A model generated the notes under the pieces. It was not told the DNA's origin, made no database searches, and saw nothing but the letters and a program-made list of their open reading frames with translations. Both the position numbers and the translations under genes were made by a program. Below, in pieces: positions 50,946 through 61,215 of a stretch of 64,000 bases of DNA. This DNA is from Antitrichia curtipendula (Eukaryota; Streptophyta; Bryopsida; Hypnales; Leucodontaceae), in the NCBI GenBank assembly GCA_951230915.1, contig OX579642.1:11098001-11162000 (forward strand), written 5' to 3'. Each line of letters starts with the position of its first letter. Position 1 is the first letter of the stretch.

Positions 50946-53844
50946 AGTGAAAAATAAAAACTTTCAATAGTTAACCCTCAAATTGCCTGTAAAATCTTTT
51001 AAACTAGCCAAAAGAATTTAATTGCCCACACCAAAAAGAGCCTGAAATTTTGAAGCGACCATAATTAGTAGCCCAGACATTTAGGGGTTATACATATAAA
51101 AAGATCCATTGTTTGGAGAGCACAATGGAACCGCCTAGGCATCTACATAGGATAAATTTAAACTTAAAAATTAAAAACATAGATGTGCTTGTTTAATACA
51201 ACAAAAAAGTAGGTATTAAAGTGCTCACATCTTCCTATTTTCTTTTGTAAAGATGATTAATGCAATAAATTTTCCTACATATGAGGCATAAAAATTGGGC
51301 AATGCCTAAGTTTTTTTAGAATGATATTGTAGATCGTGTCTTTTGTTATTGGAAATTTTCAATATTTTTTTTTCCTAATTAGATTTTTTAATCATCATAA
51401 TTGTTATGAAGCATGGTGAAAAGGAATGATAATTCTCATACTATTAGGTATGTGGGAACACAAGTTGCCTAGCTGACAAGTTGCCTAGTTGAAAACTGAA
51501 AAGCCAATTCGATGGAACTATAGAAGTTGCCATCAACTCACTGGACTATTAATAGGATTCATGTGGCCATTTGGAGCTCACTTACTGCTTGCTTGAGTGT
51601 GAGAGTCTAGGCCATCAGTGGGTACATATTTCAAATTTAGCTAATGTGATGGATTTCATGTGCCGATTTGATCTATAGGTCTTGTAATGTACTATTGCCT
51701 AAGTGTGTGGAAGTATTGTTTGTACATAATTATTGAGTATGTGTTGATGAATTAGGTAGTGTGATTGTTTGAAATTCCTTGTCTCTATGATGTTGCAATC
51801 TGTGATTTGCTTAATGGTTTGGTATTAATTACCAAGTGGGACTTTGTTGTTTCTATTTATTTTTTAATATGATTTATGTTGACTTGCAATGCTTATGTTG
51901 CATGTGGATGGTCAAATTGGAATTTATTTTGCTACATGTATGTTGGAATGTGAATACCTATTATGTGTATTTTAGATCCAAATGAAAAAGTATTTAGTAT
52001 CTATATTTGTGTTCACGTCTATTTACCAATTGGATGTTGATTCTTTAGAATTGGTATCACTACAAAGTTAAATGGGTTTAGAAAATTTGTATTGGTTATA
52101 TTGAATAAATGGTTTTGTAAATTAATTGAGTATGATAGATGAAATTATTGTATTTGTGAGTATATTAATCAAATGAGAATTTAGACTATGTAGAATTTGA
52201 GAGAATTCCAAATAGAAAGATTAATATATGTAAATGTTTGCCAAATTAGAATTTATTGTGCACTCAAGTACTTTGTTTGAATACTATATTGTAGTTATTG
52301 AGAATGGATACTAAGCATCTCTATTTGGCTATGAATTTGTTGACCGTGTTGGATATTAATTTTACATATATTTTGGAAGTCAAGTGGGAGGTTTAAATGT
52401 GAACGCTTGGTGGTTGAGAGTTGTTATTGTCCAAATTGGAATGCAAGCTTAATATGAGCAAGTTGAGAAAATGCCAAGATGAGTAAAAATAAAGTACTTA
52501 AGTTGGATATAAGTGAATGTCAATTTTGTAGTACAAGAACACATGTGTTGATAATCTAATTGGAATTAGTTTTTGAACTTTTTTGTGTGATATTGAGTAT
52601 GCTTTTACCTCATTTTGGCAACCTATTTTGTAGTTTTGTGCCCAATTGGGTGGTTTTGGGAGCAAGTTTTAATCCAATTAGGGGTTATTTTTGGTTTTGA
52701 ATTATAGGACAATGGTCAAGTTTGTAAATATGCAGATGACAAGGATGCATGATGGGTATTTTAGATGTCCAATTTGGATTTGTAGCCAGATTTTACGGTG
52801 GTTCAAGTTGGCAATTAATAGTAGTTGAGCTGTCAACTTTGGTGGTGGCAACCGACTAAGGTGGATTCCTATTAGGTGGTCATCTTCTTCGTTTTCTTCA
52901 CCCAGTTGGAGAGAGCTCACAGCATGTCCTAGCCTAGTCAGCTATATATTTTCATTTTTGGGAATGTTTGTGAGTGGGAGTGTTTTTGATGGAGATACAT
53001 AAGGTAACAAGTTCAAAAATCGCCCACCTAAGAGCTAAAACGGAATTTTGGGAAGGCGAAACTTCTTGAAATATTTTTGAGTAAATTTTCGTTGAAAGAG
53101 AAGTGGATTTGGCATTCTAAATAGTTTCATATTTTTTGGGAGCTTTTTGAAATTAGTTAAGAATTTTTGAAGTTGAACTGGCATAAGGCTCCAAAATCGT
53201 CCATCCTTTGAAATGTACATTGTTTGTACATCAATGAAGACTATGAAAGAACAGCATGTACAACATATGTACATTTTACAGGTGGACGGTTCTTAATGCC
53301 CGAACTATTCGCGAACATGTTATCTTAGTTGAATCTTGTGACAATCTGTAAGTCAGTTAACATGAATGGCATGTACAATTTGAAATGCTATGCATTGAAA
53401 GAGAGCCTAGTCAAATGTGATGAATACAATGAACATAGTGTAACTATGATTTAATCACCAATTCGGCTTAATAGAAAAAAAATTCTTAGCCAAATTGGTG
53501 TTATGTGTGATGTGAATGTTTGTTTGAAATTGTGTGATATGAATCCTAGTTGTGTGAATGAGATGAAATCCATATGTTGATGTGGAAGTAATATGTGAGC
53601 CTAATTGAAAATTTACAACCATGTCATTGTATGTTTAGTGCACAAGTCGGATATTGAATTATAGGTGGGTGTCAAGATGAGGAGTCCAAGTTTGAATTTA
53701 TAGTGTCGTTGTAATGAGGTCTATTTGAATTCTTAAGTTGAAAGTCTGAGTCTAATGGGGAATGTTTGAGTATTAATTAAATCTGGTAATTGTTGTGGGA
53801 CTGTATGTACTAAGCCGAATTGGATAGTGAGTGATGTGGTTAAA
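50946..53844 (+). repeat. Segmental duplication, copy 2 (second block)
   Basis: Partner of 6868-10290. It lacks the TTAA element (empty site TTAA at 52165-52168) and has its own 326-bp insertion at 53001-53326 plus about 50 extra bases near 52340-52395. It includes a dispersed module at 51099-51235. Confidence 0.85.
53001..53326. mobile_element. Small TIR element, 326 bp, insertion specific to copy 2
   Basis: The paralogous region (9730-9745) lacks this segment. The ends are AAGGTAACAAGTTC and GAACATGTTATCTT, an imperfect 14-bp inverted repeat, with TA at each boundary. A further inverted pair lies inside (CGCCCACCT near 53023 and AGGTGGACGG near 53280). Noncoding. TA-flanked TIR elements of this size suggest a Tc1/mariner-type MITE, but the TIR sequence is not one I know. 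Confidence 0.55.
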
Positions 53845-55376
53845 CGGTATTAGTTCAATTTGGGTGAGAATGTTCAAAGCTTGAATATTGTTTTGTAAAT
53901 AATTCCCAATCAGTTGAATTGAAAAGGTTATGAATTGAGTCATTAAGTAAGATTTATAAAATCATGAGTGATTATTTAACTTATAAAAAGCAAAAAATAT
54001 GTATGTGCAGGGTATTTTTTTTAGGCAATTAAATGCCTTATTTACTCAAAAAAAAATGGGCAACTTTAAGCCTCTAGAAAAAAAGAAGGATAAATGTGTT
54101 ATTAAATGCCAAATTGTAATGACGACCCTACGCATTGTTGCCACAATATTTTCGAAACAACATTTCATCCATTGTGTAAAGCTAGCATATACAAAAACTG
54201 TATACAAGAATTACATATTCAAAATTGCATATCCAAAATTGGACTCCTTTAATTCAACCCCCCATAATGAAGGAGCTACAAATCTCATCGAAGAAAGGCC
54301 ACATAACCATTTGTCCAAAAACCAAAAAAAAGCATGTGTGTGAGAGAGTGGATGACAAAAAAATTAAAAAGGCGGATTCCAAGTTGGCATGTAAAAAGTT
54401 GTTAGTTCTGTCGCAAGTATAGTTACATGAAGTCAGTTGGTGCAATGGATGATATGCACACCAAATCCGTGGAAAAAAACCCAATTATCTCTATGAAGGG
54501 AGACAAAGCCAAGTTGGATGGTGCTCAAGATTGAATCATAGACTAAAGTGTAAGGTAACAAGCTCAGAAATGGTGCATCTAAGGTGAAACACCCATTCCC
54601 ATCCTTGTACCCAATTTTGTCACTACGTACTAACAAAGTACATTCTTACTACGAAAAATGTGCACCCTTGGTACATAGTAACGGAATTGGGTACAGGGAC
54701 GGGAATGGGTGTCTTCACCTTAAGGGAAGAAAGAGCTATGTGCAAAAATGATGCCCTATTTAACTACTTTTGGACTTTGGGCCCAATTTCGGACTTTTGG
54801 GAAGATATCCCATGATGATTACAACCTACATTATGGAAAAAATCACCGTCATGATGTTGAAAGTAGCTAGGATAATAGGTAATTGAACACATATGTATAT
54901 TAAAAGCCATATAACAGAACGCGCTTTAGCATTGTAAGCGTTTAGGGTGCATTTTTTGCTGTTTTACTCATTGAAACAAATCCATCATCTAGGGATTTCA
55001 TGATGTAGAGATTGAAATACTTGTCCACAAATTTACTTCTGGAAATTGCAGACCATGTGTAAATATTGTGAATTCAAATGCTAACATGTCTACATGTTTA
55101 TTTTGTTAGAAGCATTGAGATCCACAACAAAATGGAGGTATGAAATCCATCACTGAAATTGGGAATTGGAGATCAAGAGATCTCCAGATGAAATTCCCAT
55201 AGCATTATATAGGCATACAGGATGACATGTTCAATGCATTCAAATAGAGAGATTTCTGCAAAATAGAGACAATTGTATAGTGAAGTAAGGTGAAATCACC
55301 ACAATTCATTCGTAAAGATACACCAAAACATACTTAGGCGTGCGCCTCTGAAATGAATATGAAATTAGCTTGCATT
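53845..55376. other. Intergenic DNA with small TIR elements
   Basis: AT-rich. The 114-codon frame at 53999-54343 is Lys/Asn-rich and shows no domain. The region includes the hairpin element at 54581-54722, itself inserted next to a second AAGGTAACAAGCTC terminus at 54552. Confidence 0.4.
54581..54722. mobile_element. Hairpin MITE, 142 bp, TA-flanked
   Basis: The arms AAGGTGAAACACCCATTCCC and GGGAATGGGTGTCTTCACCTT pair nearly perfectly, and a second arm segment (GTACCCAATT / AATTGGGTAC) continues the stem. TA stands at each edge. It begins inside a sequence starting TAAGGTAACAAGCTC (54551), a relative of the 53001 element, so it may be nested in it. Confidence 0.65.
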
Positions 55377-56620
55377 TCAGAGTCTACTGTACAAGCTATT
55401 GGGGTCATCTCTAACATGTACGACCGGGGGGATTAAATGCATCCGCATGTTCATAGGATTTATATTAAGGAAATGAACCGTTCGATTCCTAAGTACCTCC
55501 CTGGCATGAGGATCACTAACGAGGGTCTTCAATACATGTCGACGATGAGGATGATGGAGTTGCAACTTGCAATGTAAATCACATCCACAAATTATCCGCC
55601 ATAACCTCGAAATAAGTTTTTGTGGAAGAAAACGTGCAAGAATCTCTTTCAATGACGACCAATGCATATTCGACCAGAGGAAAACGGAAGTCGTTGTCAG
55701 CAGAAGACTAATGAACGCCTCGAAGCGTGATAATGTCTTCACATTAATCTGGAGATCTGAAGGAGAATCGCCACTGAAGAGAGCACCTGTGAGTACCAGA
55801 ATCACCACCGCCTGCAGAGAACAACACCCGTCCACAGTCAAGGACACAATACCTATAATGGAAAAAAACGTGACCTTAATTATCGAGAGATCTCCTGATG
55901 GAATATATCCTATAAAACTGTCTGTAGCATACCCGAACAAGGGATCAATGTTCCATGAACTGCAGTAATCAAGCATTCCGATTTACTAATAAAACTATAA
56001 AGAAGAACGCAGAAAACAATTTGTACTTCCGATGACCTCCAGAAGCTTTGGGAAAAAATGTGAGACTTGTGTAATTTTGCTCCCATCGATTCAAAGTAAT
56101 TCCGAGATGATCGAGAGAAGTAGGGCTCCATTATTAAGTGAACTGCTTATGGAGAATGTAGATCATTCATAAACTAAAATGAACTAAAAAACTACCTCCA
56201 CATGTGGTGGTAGAATCAGAGGAATAGAATTCGGACCGAGGTAAACCATGAAGATCTGTATCGTGAAATCTTGTGATGCAGATTGTAAAAGAGTAATACA
56301 CCCGTACCCGAAAAGCAGAATTATCGAACATCAGGAGATCTCCGGATGATGTAATAGACGAGCTTATTACAAAATAACATCCGAAGAGTTTATGCAGAAG
56401 AGAACTGAACCAGTGTCCATATTACTGATGGACGAATGAGTTGGTAAGAAAAAAAAAATATTGTAAGAACGAATTCCAAGCGAAAAAAATGAGAAACAAA
56501 ACAATGATACCATACGCAATCAGAATAAAGATATGACATGTATAAGGAATCATGTAACGGGAGATCTCATGATGAAGAGTCAGCAGTGGGAGGACTAGGG
56601 GCCCCAACTTACCACAATTC
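55140..56620. repeat. Dispersed GGAGATCTCC(N)GATGA motif, four copies
   Basis: AGAGATCTCCAGATGA (55188), GAGAGATCTCCTGATGG (55884), AGGAGATCTCCGGATGA (56333) and GGGAGATCTCATGATGA (56561) all lie on the plus strand within 1.4 kb. The core is palindromic. The flanks are not closely similar. Confidence 0.55.
55377..55976 (-). CDS. Uncharacterised membrane-protein-like open frame, 199 residues
   Basis: The frame starts at an ATG (55976) and has three hydrophobic stretches, at about residues 31-50, 53-69 and 85-104, followed by a basic, His/Arg-rich tail. Base composition is less AT-rich than the surroundings. The motif IPSGDLS at residue 26 or so is encoded by a GGAGATCTC tract that recurs at 55188, 56335 and 56562, where the minus strand can also encode SSGDL. 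That could mean diverged duplicated exons. I do not recognise the family and it may be a chance frame or one exon of a larger gene. Confidence 0.25.
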   Translation of the reverse strand: MLDYCSSWNIDPLFGYATDSFIGYIPSGDLSIIKVTFFSIIGIVSLTVDGCCSLQAVVILVLTGALFSGDSPSDLQINVKTLSRFEAFISLLLTTTSVFLWSNMHWSSLKEILARFLPQKLISRLWRIICGCDLHCKLQLHHPHRRHVLKTLVSDPHAREVLRNRTVHFLNINPMNMRMHLIPPVVHVRDDPNSLYSRL

Positions 56621-56769
56621 AAATACGATTAAAATTATTCCAAGGGAGGTAGAGGGGTAATAGAATACCGAGAGCGTAAATGAAGTATCTGACAAAAACA
56701 TAATGAAGGGCTCATAAAACGGAGAGCATTTGTGAGACAAATCAGACGAATACATCCAGGGTTCATAGG

Positions 56770-57150
56770 ACATTCGGACGTCCGCATCCACGTCCGGCGG
56801 ACGTGGACGCTGACCCCCGGACGTCTTTTGACATCCCTGGACGGGCCGTCCGATCGGTCGGAACATCCGCGGGGTCGGATTGTCCGATCAGTCGGATCGT
56901 CCGCGCGATCGGGAGGCTCGCGGACAGTCCCGCGGACGGGATCTCGCGGATGGGCCCTCGGGCGGACAGGGCGTCGGGCTCGCAGATGCGATCGTGCGGA
57001 CGGATCTTGCAGACGGGCACGTGCGGACGGGACGTCCGCGCGATCCCGTCCGCAAGACCTGCCCGTCCGATTCTGGGCCGTCCGATTCGCACGTACGCGT
57101 CCGCATTGCCTGGTCCGCCTTCGGACGCCATAAATAGCGCGGCGGACGGC
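56770..57150 (+). repeat. Left GC-rich arm (CGGACG motif) of a putative composite element
   Basis: About 370 bp saturated with CGGACG, CCGTCCG and GATCGG units in otherwise AT-rich DNA; GC rises abruptly at 56770. It ends in GCCTTCGGACGCCATAAATAG, where a TATA-like box (57129-57137) faces inward. The right arm (61760-62210) is built from the same units in opposite orientation and ends with GCCTTGCATAAAAGAG. The outer termini do not align end to end by eye, and no target duplication was identified. Confidence 0.65.
57129..57137 (+). promoter_or_regulatory. TATA-like box of the 57412 gene
   Basis: CATAAATAG at the inner edge of the left GC-rich arm. The 275 bp from here to the ATG at 57412 contain no ATG except ATG-TGA at 57367-57372, a minimal start-stop upstream reading frame. 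Confidence 0.5.
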
Positions 57151-57411
57151 TCATTCCTCACAATCGTTTTCCTTGCGGAGTGGGTGATCCAGTGCCTCTC
57201 AGTGGCTCTGCGCGCCCCTTTCGTTTTGGTGCGTGAACGATTGTGCTCGGATACTGAATTGCACCAAATTATTTTGGTGATTACTTGGTTTTGAAGGCCT
57301 TGTTAACAACTTCACCTCGTTTCATTGGCAAGTGTCAAACATTTTGTTCAGTTGTTCTAAAGATTCATGTGAACTTTGTCATCAAATCATTTCATTTTAA
57401 TCAAGGTTATC

Positions 57412-58509
57412 ATGCCTCGCAATAGTAGTTCAAGGTCCAGTAACAAAGGCAAATCCCAAGACATGAATTGGGGAGATTGGGCAAATCCAATGTGTCTAGC
57501 TGAACCTGGATGGGAAGAAGAGCCCAAGAAGGTTTGGGACTACACAATGTGCAAAAAGTACGTCAAAATGACGCACCTCTCCAAAATGTGGTCACAAGAA
57601 AAAGCAGACAAACAAGTTCGACGCTGGGAAGGACAAATTTCCACGTGCGAGAGCCAACACTTTGTGCACCGATACGAGGAAGTAACGTGGTGCGCTGAGC
57701 TGCCTGATTCCAAACCAAATGTTATGAATTATTCCAACATGGCCATGGTTTGGGTAGAGATTGTACTCTACAAAGATGTAGATTGGCGCACAATTTACGG
57801 GAAAAATGTTGACAATATGAAGCGCACTGACGCTGTTATTTATACGAGTTGGACTCAATCGAGCGATTATATGCGAATGTGGTCCAATCGAGGGCAGTTT
57901 GGATTTCCGCCGGTTGTATTGCCGGATGCTGAGGATGAATGGTCGGACGACAATGATGTAGAAGACAATCCAGCACCCGTAACATTTACAGTGGGACATG
58001 AGCGTCAAGAAGCTCGGGAAGACATCGAGTTCAATCAACAAATGCAAGAAGCTATGCGTAGAAGCATGGAGGATCGGGGTCAACAACACGGACATGACAG
58101 GTCCTACCAACATGATCGTACTGCATCTGGTTCACAAGATGGTCAAAGGGTCTTACACTACGCTAACGACCCCCGAGGTACTTATTACAACCTAGAAAGA
58201 AGCCATGGAACCACACATGATTTTGGATCTAGTCAAGGAGGCTCCCAATACTATTCCGGATCTACTACGGGTGGTTCATATGAGCGTCATACATGCTCTC
58301 GTCATGTCGAACCAAGGCAAGGAAGGTCTCAGCACCGTGATGTAGTTCCTCCTCCAAATTTTGGAGGTCCTTACTATGGAAATCCCAATCAAGGAGCTAC
58401 GCCAAGCGACTATGGATGCACTTGGGGCGGAGGACCATATCTTGGCACTTATGGATCCGGTTCCACACCACCAAAACGTAGAGATGACATCCATTCAGAT
58501 TCCGAGTAA
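57412..58509 (+). CDS. Uncharacterised 365-residue protein with UIM-like motif and low-complexity tail
   Basis: Uninterrupted from ATG (57412; the upstream in-frame TTG at 57376 is not a plausible start) to TAA. The N-terminus is basic (MPRNSSSRSSNKGK). Residues 15-175 form a Trp-rich region (WGDWANP, GWEEEPKKVWDY, VTWCAELPD, DVDWRTIYG) with mixed charge and no domain I recognise. An acidic patch (DAEDEWSDDNDVED) follows. Residues about 214-226 (MQEAMRRSMED after DIEFNQQ) fit the ubiquitin-interacting motif pattern hydrophobic-xxA-xxx-S-xx-acidic. The last ~135 residues are Gly/Tyr/Ser/His/Gln-rich and end in PPKRRDD, a possible nuclear signal. It is transcribed towards the kinase-like gene and its codons look maintained. 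No transposase DDE/D signature is visible. A role in the element or a captured host gene are both possible. Confidence 0.7.
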   Translation: MPRNSSSRSSNKGKSQDMNWGDWANPMCLAEPGWEEEPKKVWDYTMCKKYVKMTHLSKMWSQEKADKQVRRWEGQISTCESQHFVHRYEEVTWCAELPDSKPNVMNYSNMAMVWVEIVLYKDVDWRTIYGKNVDNMKRTDAVIYTSWTQSSDYMRMWSNRGQFGFPPVVLPDAEDEWSDDNDVEDNPAPVTFTVGHERQEAREDIEFNQQMQEAMRRSMEDRGQQHGHDRSYQHDRTASGSQDGQRVLHYANDPRGTYYNLERSHGTTHDFGSSQGGSQYYSGSTTGGSYERHTCSRHVEPRQGRSQHRDVVPPPNFGGPYYGNPNQGATPSDYGCTWGGGPYLGTYGSGSTPPKRRDDIHSDSE

Positions 58510-58779
58510 AGTAGGTAGAGCTATTTTAGTCGTTTTCTCACAATCGAGTGGGCCTTGGAATCTTTTGCCATTGGATTATGGAGTGTGGCAATCATAGTAC
58601 AAACATATCGGCATCTCGGCGAATAGCATTTACGTACTACAATACTTTGATGTAAATATATTGTACTAAAATGTATTTGGACGTTAGTACTTGGTATCAT
58701 CATAGCGGTATTGTTCAAGTATCAACTGTATTGCTTTTCAATATAAAAAATATTTGCGCATGACAAAATTCTATTATCA

Positions 58780-59720
58780 TTATCCCCTAATCGTTTTTGA
58801 CTATGTTTTCACCAAAAACATTCCAAAACTGCCATTTCTAATACTAGTGTCAAATTTTAGAAATAAAACATTCTTGGACACATGTAACCATAGGATCTTG
58901 TAGTAAACTTGTTTAAGAAGATGTGGAAAAAATTTCAGAATTTTCCACCATGTGGATTGCAAGATAATAGTGTTTGAATTGACAAAAATCCTTTTTTTGT
59001 CCCTGCAAAAAAATGGGCAGCTGCCCTTCACAAGGTCACATTTGTATGAAAAAATGTCCAAAATGGTGGTTACTCTTTGGATTTATTCTTGAAGGCAAGT
59101 TGGCTACATGCTTGAAAATTTTCAGATCATTTGGAATTGTACAACATATAGGAACAAAATAGTGAGTAGGAAGAGGTAGAGAATGATTCAAAACACTAAA
59201 TTGTGAAGAATTAATTTATGGAATTGAAAAATGCCAATCCAACGGTTGTAATGTTGTAATAAACAATCTGCACCCAATGTTTTTATTTTTTTTCAAAAAT
59301 ATTGAAAATTGAGTTAAATAAAAGACTTCAAAGTTTATTTTAGAGTTGAAATTCCATAACTACCCTTAAACTAAGAATCCTCATAACTTTTGACTCATAG
59401 ATCTAAATGGAATGATTCAAAGCTTCCCATGTACATATAAATCTAAAGAACCAATTGGAAATTTTTATTTTCTTAAAAAGTGATTTTTGAAAAAGTTTTT
59501 TCGCTGCCCGTGCTGCCCGCCAAGGACTGAAAATGACATATCATGCAATAACTTTTTAACCATGTAGTCTAAATGTATGAAAATTGTTGGGCCTTAAAGC
59601 TACTCCTCGGGCACGTGTTGTATGAAAATTTCAAAGAAAAAAAATATAAATTTCATTTGTAGTGAGTTGCCCAAAATCGCTATGTTGCCAAAAAAACCAC
59701 TTTGGTCTTTTTGGGGTTAT
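58780..59720 (+). mobile_element. TTAA-type element with TTAT target duplication
   Basis: The ends are TTAT-CCCCTAATCG and GGTCTTTTTGGGG-TTAT, with TTAT in the same orientation on both sides (58780-58783 and 59717-59720). This shows that the duplication is 4 bp and that the family accepts TTAT. It sits between the two convergent genes and is noncoding; the interior matches 29137-30055. Confidence 0.85.
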
Positions 59721-60222
59721 ATGTGTTCAACATTGATTATACAATTTTGAACCTAACCATACCAAGCTAACATCCATCAACAATAATTGTTGCATTGCAC
59801 TTCTCATCCAAGGATTTCAAGCAAAACATGTGATGAATGCATAAATAGATGGTAGACATTGGACATTGGAAGTTTCAAAACACACAAACATTTCAAAACT
59901 TTATATGAATTATAAGGGTGCATATATATTGGCATACATTGATGGTGCATATATATACTAGATAGTTTGCAAACAATCATGCAAATTTATGTACTCGCCT
60001 CTACATTTACCTAATACTTTTATAGTTCTATCACTTCTATGTCGTTCACTAACACCATAGACACTAATATGAGTGGCGGAAGTGTTCATCCGGAATAGGC
60101 CAGTTGTAATTATTGGAAAATCCATGGATGATTTCAGACAAGCTACCGCGAGAATCAATCACCGAATCACAAAGGCGCTCCAAGTAAAGGTGAAAAATCT
60201 TTGCCAAATCCTCATGGCTAAA

Positions 60223-61104
60223 TCATGTATGTCCTTCATTTTCCTGATGTAAGCTCACATAGTCCGCCGACATGCAACCATTGTTGATGGCTTGAGCTAT
60301 TCGACCAACCGCATATTCTTCCGATTTACGTGATAAAATCGGTATCATTGACACATCCGCGTCTCTTCGGTGCAAGTATGCAATAGAAGGGTCCACCCAC
60401 CATCTCTTTTTCAAGGTCTTAGTCCGCTCACTCTGAGAGGTGAACGTGTACAAGGACTTCATTAGTTCATTACATAAAGTAGTCATGCCCCAATCGCAAA
60501 CTCCAATGTAAACACGTGACTCATCATTGGGAAAGTGAAACATAATGTTGTCTAGTGAAAGATCATTGTGCAAATGTCCAGCGTTGTGCACTGCATTCAT
60601 GAGGTGCACCAATGCCCATGCAAGCTCCGTACGCTTCTTCCTCCAACGACCAAGAAAAAAAGCTTTCGTCACCTCTTTCGGGGTCGGTTGAGAATAAGCC
60701 AACCGAATGCCAATGTTATCAGGATATTCCTTATCCAATTTTAACATTTGCTTCAATGTTCCGCCATTCCACCAATACGAGTACCCTTCGTTTTGCGTTG
60801 CATGAACAGCAAAAAACCGGATAACTCCATCATGTGGAATTCTCACTGCCATTGACTCGTTTTGGTGTTCCAACCTTGCGAGCGGAGGTCGTATGCGTTG
60901 TTGATGAGATACCTTCGCTGCGAACTCCCAAAATGTGGGTATCTCACGACATCCTTCAATTCGGACCCTTCGAATTGTTGCGTATCCACCCCTCAGGATT
61001 TGATCATCTTGTGGAATCACCCTTGCTGTTTTCGGAAGCGCTAAGAGATGTCGTCGCCCACATTGCAACTCCACAACTCCCTCATCACTATTCCACCAAC
61101 CCAT
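60223..61104 (-). CDS. Longest ATG-initiated kinase-like frame, 293 residues
   Basis: If the gene is expressed despite the upstream TAA, this is the translatable kinase part, from ATG 61104 (MGWWNSDEG) to TGA 60223. Upstream in the same frame the reading stays open to 61215, giving further residues with only a TTG at 61170. It lacks the usual end of the C-lobe, which is partly encoded after the TGA. Confidence 0.45.
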   Translation of the reverse strand: MGWWNSDEGVVELQCGRRHLLALPKTARVIPQDDQILRGGYATIRRVRIEGCREIPTFWEFAAKVSHQQRIRPPLARLEHQNESMAVRIPHDGVIRFFAVHATQNEGYSYWWNGGTLKQMLKLDKEYPDNIGIRLAYSQPTPKEVTKAFFLGRWRKKRTELAWALVHLMNAVHNAGHLHNDLSLDNIMFHFPNDESRVYIGVCDWGMTTLCNELMKSLYTFTSQSERTKTLKKRWWVDPSIAYLHRRDADVSMIPILSRKSEEYAVGRIAQAINNGCMSADYVSLHQENEGHT

Positions 61105-61215
61105 TGAACCTCGCCTATTTCGATTCTTTGCAAAAGGGGCGCACTGGCGAACAAACAAGTCTGCCCTCAAAATGACCTGTTCAAAAGCGCCATCACCTAC
61201 GCGGTGTTGCTTCCC

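Noticed and set aside
53999..54422. Lys/Asn-rich frames of 114 and 65 codons
   Set aside because: Composition follows A-rich DNA; no domain, no splice support.
56763..57294. Several overlapping frames of 85-163 codons on both strands in the left GC-rich arm
   Set aside because: GC-rich repeats lack stop codons; the translations are Arg/Ser/Pro-rich noise built from the CGGACG unit. The same holds for 61792-62130.
57592..58113. 173-codon minus-strand frame opposite the orphan gene
   Set aside because: Shadow of the plus-strand coding sequence, which has the ATG, TATA box and coherent composition.
60180..60270. A 41-bp intron removing the TGA (GTGAGC donor, TTTAG acceptor)
   Set aside because: It is too short for a usual plant intron and shifts the frame into another stop.
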